Positions 26,059-34,237 of a DNA stretch of 55,020 nucleotides are shown here, one piece after another (position 1 is the first letter of the stretch; every line of letters starts with the position of its first letter). This DNA is from Pseudomonas reactans (GTDB lineage Bacteria; Pseudomonadota; Gammaproteobacteria; Pseudomonadales; Pseudomonadaceae). The position numbers and the translations under genes were made by a program. Below the pieces are notes generated by a model. That model was not told the origin of the DNA, did no database searches, and worked only from the letters and a program-made list of their open reading frames with translations. Location of the stretch: the NCBI RefSeq assembly GCF_013385825.1, contig NZ_JACAPG010000009.1, positions 1 to 55,020 of the forward strand, in the 5' to 3' direction.

Positions 26059-27542
26059 GAGGCAAGACTCAACAAGGCTTCCTGGGAAAGGGCGGTGTCG
26101 GTGCTGATGGTCACCAGCCGGCCGCCCTTGAATACGGCGATGCGATCGCTCAGGTGCAGCAGTTCCGGGGCTTCCGACGACACCACGATGGCAGCGCCAC
26201 CGCCGCGTACGAATTGGTCGAGCAGGTGGTAGATCTCCTGCTTGGCACCTTCATCGATGCCACGGGTCGGTTCGTCACACAGTAGGCAGACCGGCTCGGT
26301 GGACAGGCATTTGGCGAGCACCACTTTCTGCTGGTTGCCGCCGCTCATGGACGCCACCGGCAATTCCAGGGATGTGGTCTTGATCTGCAGGCGCTTGACC
26401 ATGTCCTGGGCCAATTGGGTTTCCTTGCGCGCATTGATCAACGACCAACTCGAAAGGCGCTTGTAGGCCGACAGGGCGATGTTGGAAAGAATGCTGCCGG
26501 TGAGCACCAGGCCACTGTCCTTGCGGTCTTCGGTGACCAGCGACATGCCGGCATTGATGGTCGCCTTGGGCAGCCCGATCGGCATGGGTTTGCCTTGCAG
26601 GGTGACACTGCCGGAGTCCGCGACCGTCAGGCCATAGATGCAGTTGAGGAACTCGCTGCGCCCCGAGCCCATCAAGCCATAAATGCCGAGGATTTCGCCT
26701 TGGCGCAGTTGCAGGCTGATGTCGTGGAACTCTCCGGTGCGGCTCAGGTTGTCGACTTGCAGGCACGTGTTGGCCGCGCATTCGCGACCGACCTTGTGGT
26801 CGATGCGAGTCAATTCCTGGCCGACGATGCCGCGTACCAGATGGTCGCGATCAATGTCTGCCATGCGTCCGCTTTCGACGAAGGCGCCGTCGCGGAAGAT
26901 GCTGTAGTCGTCGGCGATCTGCGCCAGTTCGCTGAGGCGGTGCGACACATACACAATGCCGGCGCCCCGGGCCGTCAGGCGGCGGATGGCCTTGAACAGG
27001 GTTTGCGCCTCGTGTTCGCCAATGGCCGAGGTGGGTTCGTCCATGATCATCACCTGGCAGTCATGGCTGAAGGCCTTGGCGATTTCCACCAGTTGGATCT
27101 GCGCGACGCTCAAGCGGTGCATGGGGCTGGTGGCATCGACGTCGAACTCCAGGCTTTCCAGCAATTCGCGGGTGCGCCGGTTCAGAGCCTTGTTGTCGAC
27201 GATGCAACCTGCGCGGCGTGGTTCTCGCCCTAGCCAGATGTTCTCGGCGACGGTCATGTAGGGGATAGGTTCAAGCTCCTGGGTGATCATCGCGATCCCC
27301 GCGGCCAGCGCTTCACTCGGGCGGTTGAACTGCACCGGTGCGCCGTTGAGCAGAATGCTGCCGGCGTCACGCTGGGTGATGCCCATCAGGATGCTCAGAA
27401 ATGTCGATTTGCCTGCGCCATTGCCGCCGCACAGGGCGTGGACGCTGCCGGCCCGCAGAGAGAGGCGCCCGTCACGCAGGGCTGGGACCCCGGCGTAAGC
27501 CTTGGCGACGTGTTCAGCCTGGAGCAGTAATGGCGTGGCCAT
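26055..27542 (-). CDS. Sugar/polyol ABC transporter ATPase, two NBDs (RbsA type)
   Basis: This is 495 residues from ATG 27542 (GAGGAC upstream). An ATG at 27587 is an alternative. The first NBD has Walker A GGNGAGKST at 39-47. The second NBD has a degenerate Walker A (GLMGSGRSE) but an intact signature (MSGGNQQK) and Walker B (LLCDEPTRGID), normal for RbsA/MglA proteins. It is first in the minus-strand operon and energises polyol import. Confidence 0.93.
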   Translation of the reverse strand: MATPLLLQAEHVAKAYAGVPALRDGRLSLRAGSVHALCGGNGAGKSTFLSILMGITQRDAGSILLNGAPVQFNRPSEALAAGIAMITQELEPIPYMTVAENIWLGREPRRAGCIVDNKALNRRTRELLESLEFDVDATSPMHRLSVAQIQLVEIAKAFSHDCQVMIMDEPTSAIGEHEAQTLFKAIRRLTARGAGIVYVSHRLSELAQIADDYSIFRDGAFVESGRMADIDRDHLVRGIVGQELTRIDHKVGRECAANTCLQVDNLSRTGEFHDISLQLRQGEILGIYGLMGSGRSEFLNCIYGLTVADSGSVTLQGKPMPIGLPKATINAGMSLVTEDRKDSGLVLTGSILSNIALSAYKRLSSWSLINARKETQLAQDMVKRLQIKTTSLELPVASMSGGNQQKVVLAKCLSTEPVCLLCDEPTRGIDEGAKQEIYHLLDQFVRGGGAAIVVSSEAPELLHLSDRIAVFKGGRLVTISTDTALSQEALLSLAS

Positions 27543-27596
27543 CGGCGTGTCCTCGTGCTGTGAATTCTTATTAGGTCGCACAGTCATGTTTCGCTG

Positions 27597-27633
27597 TGAT
27601 CATATGTGTATCAAATGAAATTCTGATCAGTCA
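27597..27633. promoter_or_regulatory. Operator-like repeat, copy 1 (transporter side)
   Basis: TGATCATATG (27597-27606) and TGATCAGTCA (27624-27633). Both decamers recur at 27776-27793 next to the divergent rpiB-type gene. They probably bind the SorC regulator encoded at 28351. Confidence 0.6.
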
Positions 27634-27775
27634 ATCTCTTTCATGTAAAAGCGCTGAATCTCGTCTTATTCGTCAAGAAGGCCTTTTTAGGCGCCTTTGA
27701 CTGTCAGGTCAGTTAAATCATGCTTGACAGTGAAGGGTGGATGGCGGCGAAATGACTGAGCGAAATTTCATTTAG

Positions 27776-27793
27776 TGATCATATGATCAGTCA
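27776..27793. promoter_or_regulatory. Operator-like repeat, copy 2 (rpiB side)
   Basis: The 14-bp palindrome TGATCATATGATCA (27776-27789) runs into TGATCAGTCA (27784-27793). It repeats both decamers of copy 1 and ends 32 bp before the rpiB-type start codon. Two operators about 170 bp apart would allow looping by an oligomeric SorC protein. Confidence 0.6.
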
Positions 27794-27825
27794 TAAGTAC
27801 GATCACGGCAGCGGAGCCAGACGCC

Positions 27826-28287
27826 ATGAACACACCTTTTCCGGTGGCTATCGGATGCGATGAAGCGGGTTTTGAGCTCAAAGAGCTGTTGAAGCGCCAT
27901 ATCGAGGCGCTGGGTTACCCGGTGACCGACTTCGGCACCCATTCCACCGCGCCCGTGCTTTACCCCGACATCGCCCTGGCCGTGGCCAACGCAATCAATG
28001 CCGGGCAGCAGCGCCTGGGTGTGCTGGTGTGTGGCACCGGGATCGGCATGGCCATTTCCGCCAACAAGGTGCTGGGCATCCGTGCGGCCCAGGCCCATGA
28101 CACCTATTCGGCGGAGCGGGCGCGCAAGAGCAACGATGCGCAAATCCTGTCCATCGGCGCGCGGGTGATCGGTGCGGAGCTGGCCAAAAGCATCGTCAAA
28201 TCGTTCCTGGAGTCGGAGTTCGAGTCGGCGCGTTCCGGCGCCAAGGTCGAGCGCATCAATGCGATCGAGCGCGACGGGCATCAGTAG
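27826..28287 (+). CDS. RpiB/LacA/LacB-family sugar-phosphate isomerase
   Basis: This 153-residue protein has VAIGCDEAGFELK at the N-terminus and catalytic C69 in CGTGIGM (69-75), plus the N-D-A-Q-I-L-S-I-G-A-R-V-I-G anion loop. The family equilibrates aldose and ketose phosphates. In C4 polyol pathways an RpiB homologue converts D-erythrulose 4-phosphate to D-erythrose 4-phosphate, and the neighbours fit that role. Plain ribose 5-phosphate isomerase activity is the alternative. It is divergent from the transporter operon and upstream of the regulator gene. Confidence 0.87.
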   Translation: MNTPFPVAIGCDEAGFELKELLKRHIEALGYPVTDFGTHSTAPVLYPDIALAVANAINAGQQRLGVLVCGTGIGMAISANKVLGIRAAQAHDTYSAERARKSNDAQILSIGARVIGAELAKSIVKSFLESEFESARSGAKVERINAIERDGHQ

Positions 28288-28350
28288 TGGACTAAACGGG
28301 GCAAGAGTCGGGAGAATGCGCCTTTGACGCCGAAACGGAAGCCCGTCCCC

Positions 28351-29331
28351 ATGAGTGACAGTACCCAGCGCATTGCCAGCGATATCGATCAGATGACCGA
28401 AGTGGCAATGCTCTATTACCTTGAGAACGTCACTCAGGAAGCCATTGCCAAGCGCTTCGACCTGTCGCGGGCGAAAGTCAGCCGCTTGCTCAAGCGTGCG
28501 CGCGATGAGGGGATCGTCGAGGTGCGCGTGCTGCAGCACCCGGCCATGAACAACGAGCTGGAGCAGGCATTGGTGCAGCGCTTCAAGCTGGACCGCGCCT
28601 TGATTGCCGTGGACCACAGCGAGCCCGACACCCAGCGCTCGGCCGTTGCCAGCCTGGTGGCCAACTACCTGAACAAGACGCTGAGCGATGGCATGATTGT
28701 CGCGGTAGGCATGGGTCGTAACGTCGGCGCGGTGGCGGACAACGTATTCTTGCCGGTCACGCGCAATTGCACATTTGTCTGCGCCATCGGTGGTTCGCTC
28801 AAGGCCGGCGAATACATGAACCCCGACCATATCTGCCGGCGCCTGGCGCTGCGCTTCGGGGGGGAGAGTGAAAGCTTGTATGCCCCGGCCCTGGTGGCGA
28901 ACCCGGAGTTGCGCGGGGTGCTGATCAATAACGACACCGTGCGCTCCACGCTGGATCGGGCGCGGCGCGCGGATATTGCGTTGATCGGTATTGGCGACAT
29001 GAGTGAGAACAGCAACATGGTGCGCATGGGCTGGTTTTCACCGCAGGAAATCGCCCAGGCCCGGTTGTCCGGCACCGTGGGCGACATGATGGGCTATGAC
29101 TTCATCGACATTCATGGGCAGCCGGCGGTCAACGCGATCCAGGGGCGGGTGATCGGGTTGACGGTGCAGGAGTTGTTTCGCATCCCGGATGTGGTGGCGA
29201 TTGCCAGCGAAAATACCAAGGCGGCGGCGACGCTGGGGGCGTTGCGGTCGGGGGTGATCAATACGCTGGCCACGACGGTGACCAATGCGCACACCATCCT
29301 GGCGTTGGATGACGCTACCCGTAAGTCCTGA
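28351..29331 (+). CDS. SorC/DeoR-type sugar-binding transcriptional regulator
   Basis: This is 326 residues from ATG 28351. A TTG at 28324 with a GGGAG upstream would add 9 residues. The N-terminal HTH is AMLYYLENVTQEAIAKRFDLSRAKVSRLLKRARDEGIVEVRV. The sugar-phosphate-binding domain has IVAVGMGRNVGAV and LIGIGDM. SorC proteins respond to phosphorylated sugars such as erythrulose phosphate. It probably binds the duplicated operators at 27597 and 27776 and controls both divergent units. Confidence 0.88.
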   Translation: MSDSTQRIASDIDQMTEVAMLYYLENVTQEAIAKRFDLSRAKVSRLLKRARDEGIVEVRVLQHPAMNNELEQALVQRFKLDRALIAVDHSEPDTQRSAVASLVANYLNKTLSDGMIVAVGMGRNVGAVADNVFLPVTRNCTFVCAIGGSLKAGEYMNPDHICRRLALRFGGESESLYAPALVANPELRGVLINNDTVRSTLDRARRADIALIGIGDMSENSNMVRMGWFSPQEIAQARLSGTVGDMMGYDFIDIHGQPAVNAIQGRVIGLTVQELFRIPDVVAIASENTKAAATLGALRSGVINTLATTVTNAHTILALDDATRKS

Positions 29332-29343
29332 CACCACGATGCC

Positions 29344-29431
29344 CCTGTAGGAGCCGGCTTGCCGGCGATGGCGGCGATGGCGGCGATGGCGATTGTGAGG
29401 ACGCCATCGCCGGCAAGCCGGCTCCTACAGG
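29344..29431. repeat. REPIN, family B, with an internal 9-bp tandem repeat
   Basis: The arms CCTGTAGGAGCCGGCTTGCC... (from 29344) and its complement (29402-29431) form a long hairpin. The left arm continues into three tandem copies of GGCGATGGC (29364-29390), which makes the loop longer than in the copy at 23958. It follows the SorC gene. Confidence 0.85.
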
Positions 29432-29686
29432 TGAGATTACAGATCTTGTAATAGTTTTGCGTTGTAGGAATTTTGTGTTTCAGATGTAGGATTCAAGTCC
29501 TTTTGTAATTTCAGGACTTGCATGAACACCCTCTCGGAGCCCCCCAGTCGTCTTTCCCCAAGACTTGCGCTGCCGCTGTTCCCTCTGAAGCACCCCGTAT
29601 TCCGACTGCTAACCTTGTACCGGTCCACTGACCGCGCCTTGCCGTGCCCGGCGTTCTGAAAATCGATGACTGAAGAGACTCAATAA
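29432..29686. other. Intergenic region upstream of the TerC-family gene
   Basis: No convincing gene. It holds TGTAGGA twice with starts 22 bp apart (29463 and 29485, two helical turns) and a perfect 8-bp hairpin CAAGTCCT (29494-29501) / AGGACTTG (29513-29520). About 165 bp of untranslated sequence remain before the start. I do not see the conserved core of the Mn riboswitch (yybP-ykoY). Confidence 0.4.
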
Positions 29687-31243
29687 ATGGAATGGTTAGC
29701 GGATCCAACGGCCTGGCTCGGCCTGTTGACCTTGATTGTGCTGGAACTGGTGCTGGGCATCGACAACCTGGTGTTTATCGCGATCCTGGCGGACAAGCTG
29801 CCGCCGGAGCAGCGTGACCGTGCGCGGTTGATCGGCCTGTCCCTGGCATTGCTGATGCGCCTGGGCCTGTTGGCGAGTATTTCCTGGCTGGTAACCCTGA
29901 CCCAGCCGCTGTTCGAGGTGTTCGACAAGACCTTCTCGGGCCGTGACCTGATCATGTTGTTTGGTGGTGTGTTCCTGTTGTTCAAGGCCACCATGGAATT
30001 GCACGAGCGCCTCGAAGGCCATGTGGCCCAGCGCACGGGCAATGCCGCCTACGCAATGTTCTGGCCGATCGTGGCGCAGATCGTGGTGCTGGATGCGGTG
30101 TTCTCCCTGGACGCGGTGATTACCGCCGTGGGTATGGTGGACGAGCTGGCGGTGATGATGATCGCGGTGATCGTGTCCATCGGCGTGATGATCGTCGCGA
30201 GCAAGCCATTGACTCGCTTCGTCAATGCGCACCCGACGGTGATCATGCTGTGCCTGGGCTTCTTGATGATGATCGGTTTTGCCCTGACCGCCGAAGGCCT
30301 GGGCTTCCATATTCCGAAGGGTTACCTGTACGCAGCGATTGGTTTCTCGATCCTGATCGAGCTGTTCAACCAGATCGCCCGGGCCCGCCGCAAGAAGTCG
30401 GCGCAAGGTGTGTTGCCGGTGCGTGAACGCACGGCTCATGCCGTGATGCGCTTGCTCGGCGGTCGTAGCCTGGCGGTAGAAGAGGTGAGCGATGAGGTTG
30501 CCGACCTATTGGGTGAGCCGGATGCTGCGCAAGGCCCGCTGTTTGATCGGCGCGAGCGTGTGATGATCAGCGGCGTGCTGCAACTGGCCGAACGGCCGAT
30601 CCGCACACTGATGACACCGCGGGCCAAGGTCGACTGCATCGATCTGGCGGACGATCCCGACAGTATTCGCCTGAAACTGATGCATTCGTCCTACTCGCGA
30701 CTGCCGCTGATCCGCAACGGCGCGGTCGATGAGCCGCTGGGCTTTGTGCACAAGAAGGAGTTGCTCAAGGAATACCTGGCCGGTAACGAGCCGAACCTGG
30801 AGCACCTGGCCCGCCGGGCGATCAACCTGCTGGACAGTTTCTCGGTGCTCAACGCGCTGGAACAGATGCGTCAGGAATCCACCCACATTGCGTTCGTGAT
30901 CAACGAGTTCGGTGACTTCATGGGCGTGTTGAGCATGACCGACATCCTGGAATCCATCGCCGGTGAGTTGCCGGACGCCAGCGAAATCGAGGGGCCGGAT
31001 ATTGTCGAGGAGGGGGCAGGTTTCCGCGCCAACGGTGCACTGAACCTTAATCAAGTGCGTCAGCGTACGGGCTTCAACGCGGTTGCGACCGATGATTACC
31101 AGACGTTGGCCGGCCTGGTGATGAGCCTGCTGGATCGCCTGCCCGTGGTGGGCGACAGCCTGGTGCATGAAGGCTGGCGCCTGAGTGTGGCGGCCGTCGA
31201 GGAGCGGCGCGTGACCCAGGTGTCTATGGTGCGTGAAACGTAA
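29687..31243 (+). CDS. TerC-family membrane protein with CBS pair and CorC/HlyC domain
   Basis: This is 518 residues. Residues 1-235 hold seven hydrophobic helices of the TerC family ([40 protein letters not shown], with the two conserved Asp-containing helices). Two CBS domains cover about 300-420 ([37 protein letters not shown]). A C-terminal CorC_HlyC domain covers about 435-515. This YegH/YoaE-type layout is linked to metal-ion (possibly manganese) export, with the CBS pair as a nucleotide sensor. The last 20 bp overlap the convergent GGDEF gene. Confidence 0.9.
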   Translation: MEWLADPTAWLGLLTLIVLELVLGIDNLVFIAILADKLPPEQRDRARLIGLSLALLMRLGLLASISWLVTLTQPLFEVFDKTFSGRDLIMLFGGVFLLFKATMELHERLEGHVAQRTGNAAYAMFWPIVAQIVVLDAVFSLDAVITAVGMVDELAVMMIAVIVSIGVMIVASKPLTRFVNAHPTVIMLCLGFLMMIGFALTAEGLGFHIPKGYLYAAIGFSILIELFNQIARARRKKSAQGVLPVRERTAHAVMRLLGGRSLAVEEVSDEVADLLGEPDAAQGPLFDRRERVMISGVLQLAERPIRTLMTPRAKVDCIDLADDPDSIRLKLMHSSYSRLPLIRNGAVDEPLGFVHKKELLKEYLAGNEPNLEHLARRAINLLDSFSVLNALEQMRQESTHIAFVINEFGDFMGVLSMTDILESIAGELPDASEIEGPDIVEEGAGFRANGALNLNQVRQRTGFNAVATDDYQTLAGLVMSLLDRLPVVGDSLVHEGWRLSVAAVEERRVTQVSMVRET

Positions 31244-32303
31244 AGCGGTCCTTGCCGGCGTGCTTTGACACATACAGCGCCTGGTCCGCCTTGATCAGTG
31301 CCTGGTTCAGGGTTTCACCATCCTCCACCCGGGCCAGGCCGATGCTGATGGTCACCGGGTGTTGGGTCGCTTGCTCACGCACTCGGGCACAGAGCAAGTC
31401 CGCCAAGTGCGCCGCATCCTCGCGGCGCACGCCTGCCAGATAGATCCCGAATTCTTCGCCGCCCAGCCGGGCGTAATCGAAGTCGACCATGACCGCCTTG
31501 ATGTCCTGGGCTACGCGCTTGAGGACTTCATCGCCGATGTCGTGGCCATATACATCATTCACCCTCTTGAAGTTGTCGATGTCGATCATCGCCAGGTAGT
31601 GATCGTGCGTCTTGGGCTGTTGGCTGAGCTTTTTCCCGGCGCTGGTCATGAAGGAGCGACGGTTGGGGATTTCGGTGAGGGTATCGAGGTAAGCCTGATC
31701 CAGCAGCAATCTGGACATGATGAAGTTATGCAGCTTGGCCTGGCGCAGTTTCAGGAAGCTGTAGAGCGTCAGGAAGGTCAGGAACACCGAATAGAAGGTC
31801 ACCAAGGCGCCACGCACTTCCAGTAACGAGAGCTGGGCCAGGTGAAACGGGTTGAGCAATGCCCAGGTGATCAGCATTGTCGCGATGAACGACCAATGCT
31901 TGAGCGGTAGCACCGATGCACTGTAGAGGATGCTTGAGGCTGCCAGGATCAGCCAACTGGGGTGCAGATCCATCGGCAAGCCTTCGATCAGCAGGCGGGT
32001 GCCGAGGGCGATGACCGCGACGAATATCAGGTTGATCCACTGGAAGTGCCGGGCGTCGCGGGTAAATCCCAGGGTAATGGTGTTGATGGTCAGCAGCGCG
32101 AGAAAGAGCATCGAAAGCCCGGTAAAACCCTGGCCGCCCGGAAAGCTGACAATCAGGTCGAACACCAGCCAGATGCAGATGCTCGCGATGTAGATCAGCA
32201 GGCAGAAAGGCTTGAGTCGCTCGAAATCATGCTGGGCGAACTCACGTTGCAGGGCGGGTGAGGGCTGTTTCTTGAGGACTTCGGCTTCAATGGTCTTGAA
32301 CAT
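31224..32303 (-). CDS. Membrane-bound GGDEF diguanylate cyclase
   Basis: This is 359 residues from ATG 32303 (AGGG upstream). Six hydrophobic helices lie between residues 32 and 185, with no recognisable extracellular sensor. The GGDEF domain runs from about 205 to 355, with active site GGEEF at 281-285 and substrate-binding [10 protein letters not shown] (241-250). The RxxD inhibitory site is absent (DFDYARL precedes the motif), so product inhibition may be lacking. Longer upstream frames look non-coding. Confidence 0.9.
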   Translation of the reverse strand: MFKTIEAEVLKKQPSPALQREFAQHDFERLKPFCLLIYIASICIWLVFDLIVSFPGGQGFTGLSMLFLALLTINTITLGFTRDARHFQWINLIFVAVIALGTRLLIEGLPMDLHPSWLILAASSILYSASVLPLKHWSFIATMLITWALLNPFHLAQLSLLEVRGALVTFYSVFLTFLTLYSFLKLRQAKLHNFIMSRLLLDQAYLDTLTEIPNRRSFMTSAGKKLSQQPKTHDHYLAMIDIDNFKRVNDVYGHDIGDEVLKRVAQDIKAVMVDFDYARLGGEEFGIYLAGVRREDAAHLADLLCARVREQATQHPVTISIGLARVEDGETLNQALIKADQALYVSKHAGKDRFTFHAP

Positions 32304-32374
32304 TGCTGACCCTGGATCGGCTGAGACGGCATTGAGCAGCGTAGACGCTGGTCGGTGCCTCGCCAGTGCGGGGT

Positions 32375-32689
32375 TCAGGCGTATTTGTTCAATAAATCCA
32401 GAGTGGCGCGCTCGCCGAGGCCGGGGAGCGTTTCCAATAAGGTGCTGTTCTGGTAGACCAACAGCATCGGCACTCGGGTGACGGCCGGATGTCGGGGGGT
32501 GTCTGTGCAGTCGAGAATCAGCACCTTGATCTGTGCCCGGTAGGGTTCGATCAAACGCACAAAGCGTGGCAGCGCGTCCTCGCAAGCGGTACAGCCGGGT
32601 GACACAAACACCACAAACACGGCAAGAGGTGTGTCCAGCGCCCGCTCAAAGGCTGCCTTGTCCTCGATGACGGCATTGACGTAGTCCAT
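32375..32689 (-). CDS. Thioredoxin-like protein
   Basis: This 104-residue protein has a redox motif C-T-A-C at 33-36 (SPGCTACEDALPRF) and the cis-Pro loop VTRVPMLLVY. There is no signal peptide, so it is cytoplasmic. The active site differs from classical thioredoxin CGPC, so the redox potential is likely different. It ends 71 bp before the GGDEF start on the same strand. Confidence 0.85.
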   Translation of the reverse strand: MDYVNAVIEDKAAFERALDTPLAVFVVFVSPGCTACEDALPRFVRLIEPYRAQIKVLILDCTDTPRHPAVTRVPMLLVYQNSTLLETLPGLGERATLDLLNKYA

Positions 32690-32756
32690 TGGCGCTCATC
32701 CGTAAGTCGTTTGGCTCACGCTAAATCGGCAAACGCCATGCGTCTACTGTCAACTT

Positions 32757-33005
32757 TCACAGGTCCGTGTCGCGCTCCAAGCGTTCCCGCGCCTTGCGGG
32801 CCTGGCTTGCGCATTTCTTGTATTCAAGGTTGTCCCTTGAAGCCTTCGCCTGGCGGTAGCCGTGGTGGTTCTGGCTGGTGTAGTTGGTGCTCAGGGCTGC
32901 GTTGAGCTTGCGCAGTTCTTCTTTGCATTGGCGGCGGTCGTTGCTGGCCGAAGCACTGCCGGCCACCAGAAACGAAAGCAAAACCAGGGTGAGGCGGAAC
33001 GTCAT
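32757..33005 (-). CDS. Small secreted basic protein, hypothetical
   Basis: This is 82 residues from ATG 33005. The signal peptide MTFRLTLVLLSFLVAGSASA is cut near residue 20. The mature 62 residues are rich in Lys/Arg and helical, with two Cys (RQCKEEL and KKCASQ) able to pair. No family that I can name. An upstream in-frame ATG at 33131 would add 42 unlikely residues. Confidence 0.68.
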   Translation of the reverse strand: MTFRLTLVLLSFLVAGSASASNDRRQCKEELRKLNAALSTNYTSQNHHGYRQAKASRDNLEYKKCASQARKARERLERDTDL

Positions 33006-33075
33006 CAGGGCGGAGTCCTTGTCGGGATGAATGTGCAAGGCTAGCCCAGCGTGGGGATTTTTCCACGCGCCAGAC

Positions 33076-33090
33076 GCACTGCAACGGTGC
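33076..33090 (+). promoter_or_regulatory. Candidate NtrC-type enhancer site
   Basis: GCACT-N5-GGTGC matches the NtrC dyad consensus (GCACY-N5-RGTGC). It lies about 180 bp upstream of a -24/-12 promoter on the same strand. Confidence 0.5.
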
Positions 33091-33201
33091 GCGGTAACGC
33101 CTTTGTGGCGCACGCAAGTGGGGCCTGTCACCGCTGTGTGGGGCCTTGGGTAGCAAAGTGATTTCAGGTGCTGGCTTAACGCCTTACTCCATATCCTCTT
33201 T

Positions 33202-33214
33202 TATATAGTTGATT
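33202..33214. promoter_or_regulatory. Candidate IHF-like site
   Basis: On the complement, AATCAACTATATA matches the IHF core WATCAA-N4-TTR with one mismatch. It sits between the NtrC-like site and the sigma54 promoter, where a DNA bend would be expected. Confidence 0.4.
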
Positions 33215-33256
33215 TAACACAGATTTATCCATGTCGTTTTTTTCTGTTACCGCGTG

Positions 33257-33272
33257 TGGCACACTTTCTGCT
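33257..33272 (+). promoter_or_regulatory. Sigma54 (-24/-12) promoter of the transporter-lyase operon
   Basis: TGGCACACTTTCTGCT has GG at -24 and GC at -12 with exact spacing. A predicted start near 33283 gives a leader of about 55 nt before the binding-protein gene. Confidence 0.65.
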
Positions 33273-33297
33273 GTCTATTCCGTTGTTACATACTAAG

Positions 33298-33313
33298 TTC
33301 CGGTATAGCGGAA
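33298..33313 (+). promoter_or_regulatory. IclR-type palindromic operator
   Basis: TTCCG-GTATAG-CGGAA is a perfect 5+5 inverted repeat of the kind bound by IclR-family repressors. It lies 25 bp before the binding-protein start and just past the predicted transcription start. An IclR gene is in the same cluster (36911). Confidence 0.55.
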
Positions 33314-33337
33314 TACACAACTCCTGGAGTGCTTGTC

Positions 33338-34186
33338 ATGCATCACCGACCTTCCGTGTTTAAAGCGTGTGTTTTTCTCTTCGCCGCATCGGCTTCCCTC
33401 GCCAGCATCGTGCAGGCGGCGGACAGCAAGCTCGATGATGTGCTCAAGCGTGGGCACTTGATCGTGGGTACAGGCAGTACCAATGCGCCGTGGCACTTCC
33501 AGGGAGCGGATGGCAAGTTGCAGGGGTTTGATATCGACATCGGCCGCATCGTGGCCAAAGGCTTGTTCAATGACCCGAGCAAAGTCGAGTTCGTGGTGCA
33601 GTCGTCTGACGCGCGGATTCCCAACCTGCTGACCAACAAAGTCGACATGAGTTGCCAGTTCATTACCGTCACCGCCAGCCGGGCCCAGCAGGTCGCTTTC
33701 ACCCTGCCGTACTACCGCGAAGGCGTGGGTCTGCTGCTGCCGAACAACAGCAAATACAAAGAAATTGAAGACCTGCAGGCCGCCGGCGATGGCGTCACCG
33801 TGGCTGTGCTGCAAAACGTGTATGCCGAAGAGCTGGTGCACCAGGCGCTGCCCAAGGCCAAGGTCGACCAATACGACAGCGTCGACCTGATGTACCAGGC
33901 CGTGAACTCCGGTCGCGCCGATGCCGCCGCCACCGACCAGTCCTCGGTCAAGTACCTGATGGTGCAGAACCCCGGCCGCTACCGCAGCCCGACGTACGCC
34001 TGGAGCCCGCAGACCTACGCGTGCGCCGTCAAGCGTGGCGACCAGGACTGGCTGAACTTCGTCAACACCGCGCTGCATGAAGCCATGACCGGCGTGGAGT
34101 TCCCGACCTACAAGGCCTCGTTCAAGCAGTGGTTCGGTGTCGACCTGCCGGAACCCGCGATCGGCTTCCCGGTTGAGTTCAAGTAA
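33338..34186 (+). CDS. Polar amino-acid-type ABC transporter binding protein
   Basis: This is 282 residues from ATG 33338 (TGGAGT upstream). A signal peptide (1-28, ending VQA-A) is followed by an SBP_bac_3 fold (LKRGHLIVGTGSTNAPWHF, GFDIDIGRIVAKGL, RIPNLLTNKVDMSCQFITVTASRAQQVAFTLPYY). It leads an operon of two permeases, an ATPase and RidA. The cluster's lyase and KDG-kinase-like gene point to an amino sugar acid such as D-glucosaminate as ligand (inference). Confidence 0.9.
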   Translation: MHHRPSVFKACVFLFAASASLASIVQAADSKLDDVLKRGHLIVGTGSTNAPWHFQGADGKLQGFDIDIGRIVAKGLFNDPSKVEFVVQSSDARIPNLLTNKVDMSCQFITVTASRAQQVAFTLPYYREGVGLLLPNNSKYKEIEDLQAAGDGVTVAVLQNVYAEELVHQALPKAKVDQYDSVDLMYQAVNSGRADAAATDQSSVKYLMVQNPGRYRSPTYAWSPQTYACAVKRGDQDWLNFVNTALHEAMTGVEFPTYKASFKQWFGVDLPEPAIGFPVEFK

Positions 34187-34237
34187 ATCGAAAACCTGGG
34201 GCGTCGCTGACGACGCCCCAATCAGGTACTGCTGACC

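Noticed and set aside
29432..29686. Manganese (yybP-ykoY) riboswitch before the TerC-type gene
   Set aside because: The conserved GGGGAGUA-type core and its paired partner are not seen in either strand of the leader.
29437..29708. Short minus-strand frames in the TerC leader as genes
   Set aside because: No ribosome-binding site, no family resemblance, and composition is that of intergenic DNA.
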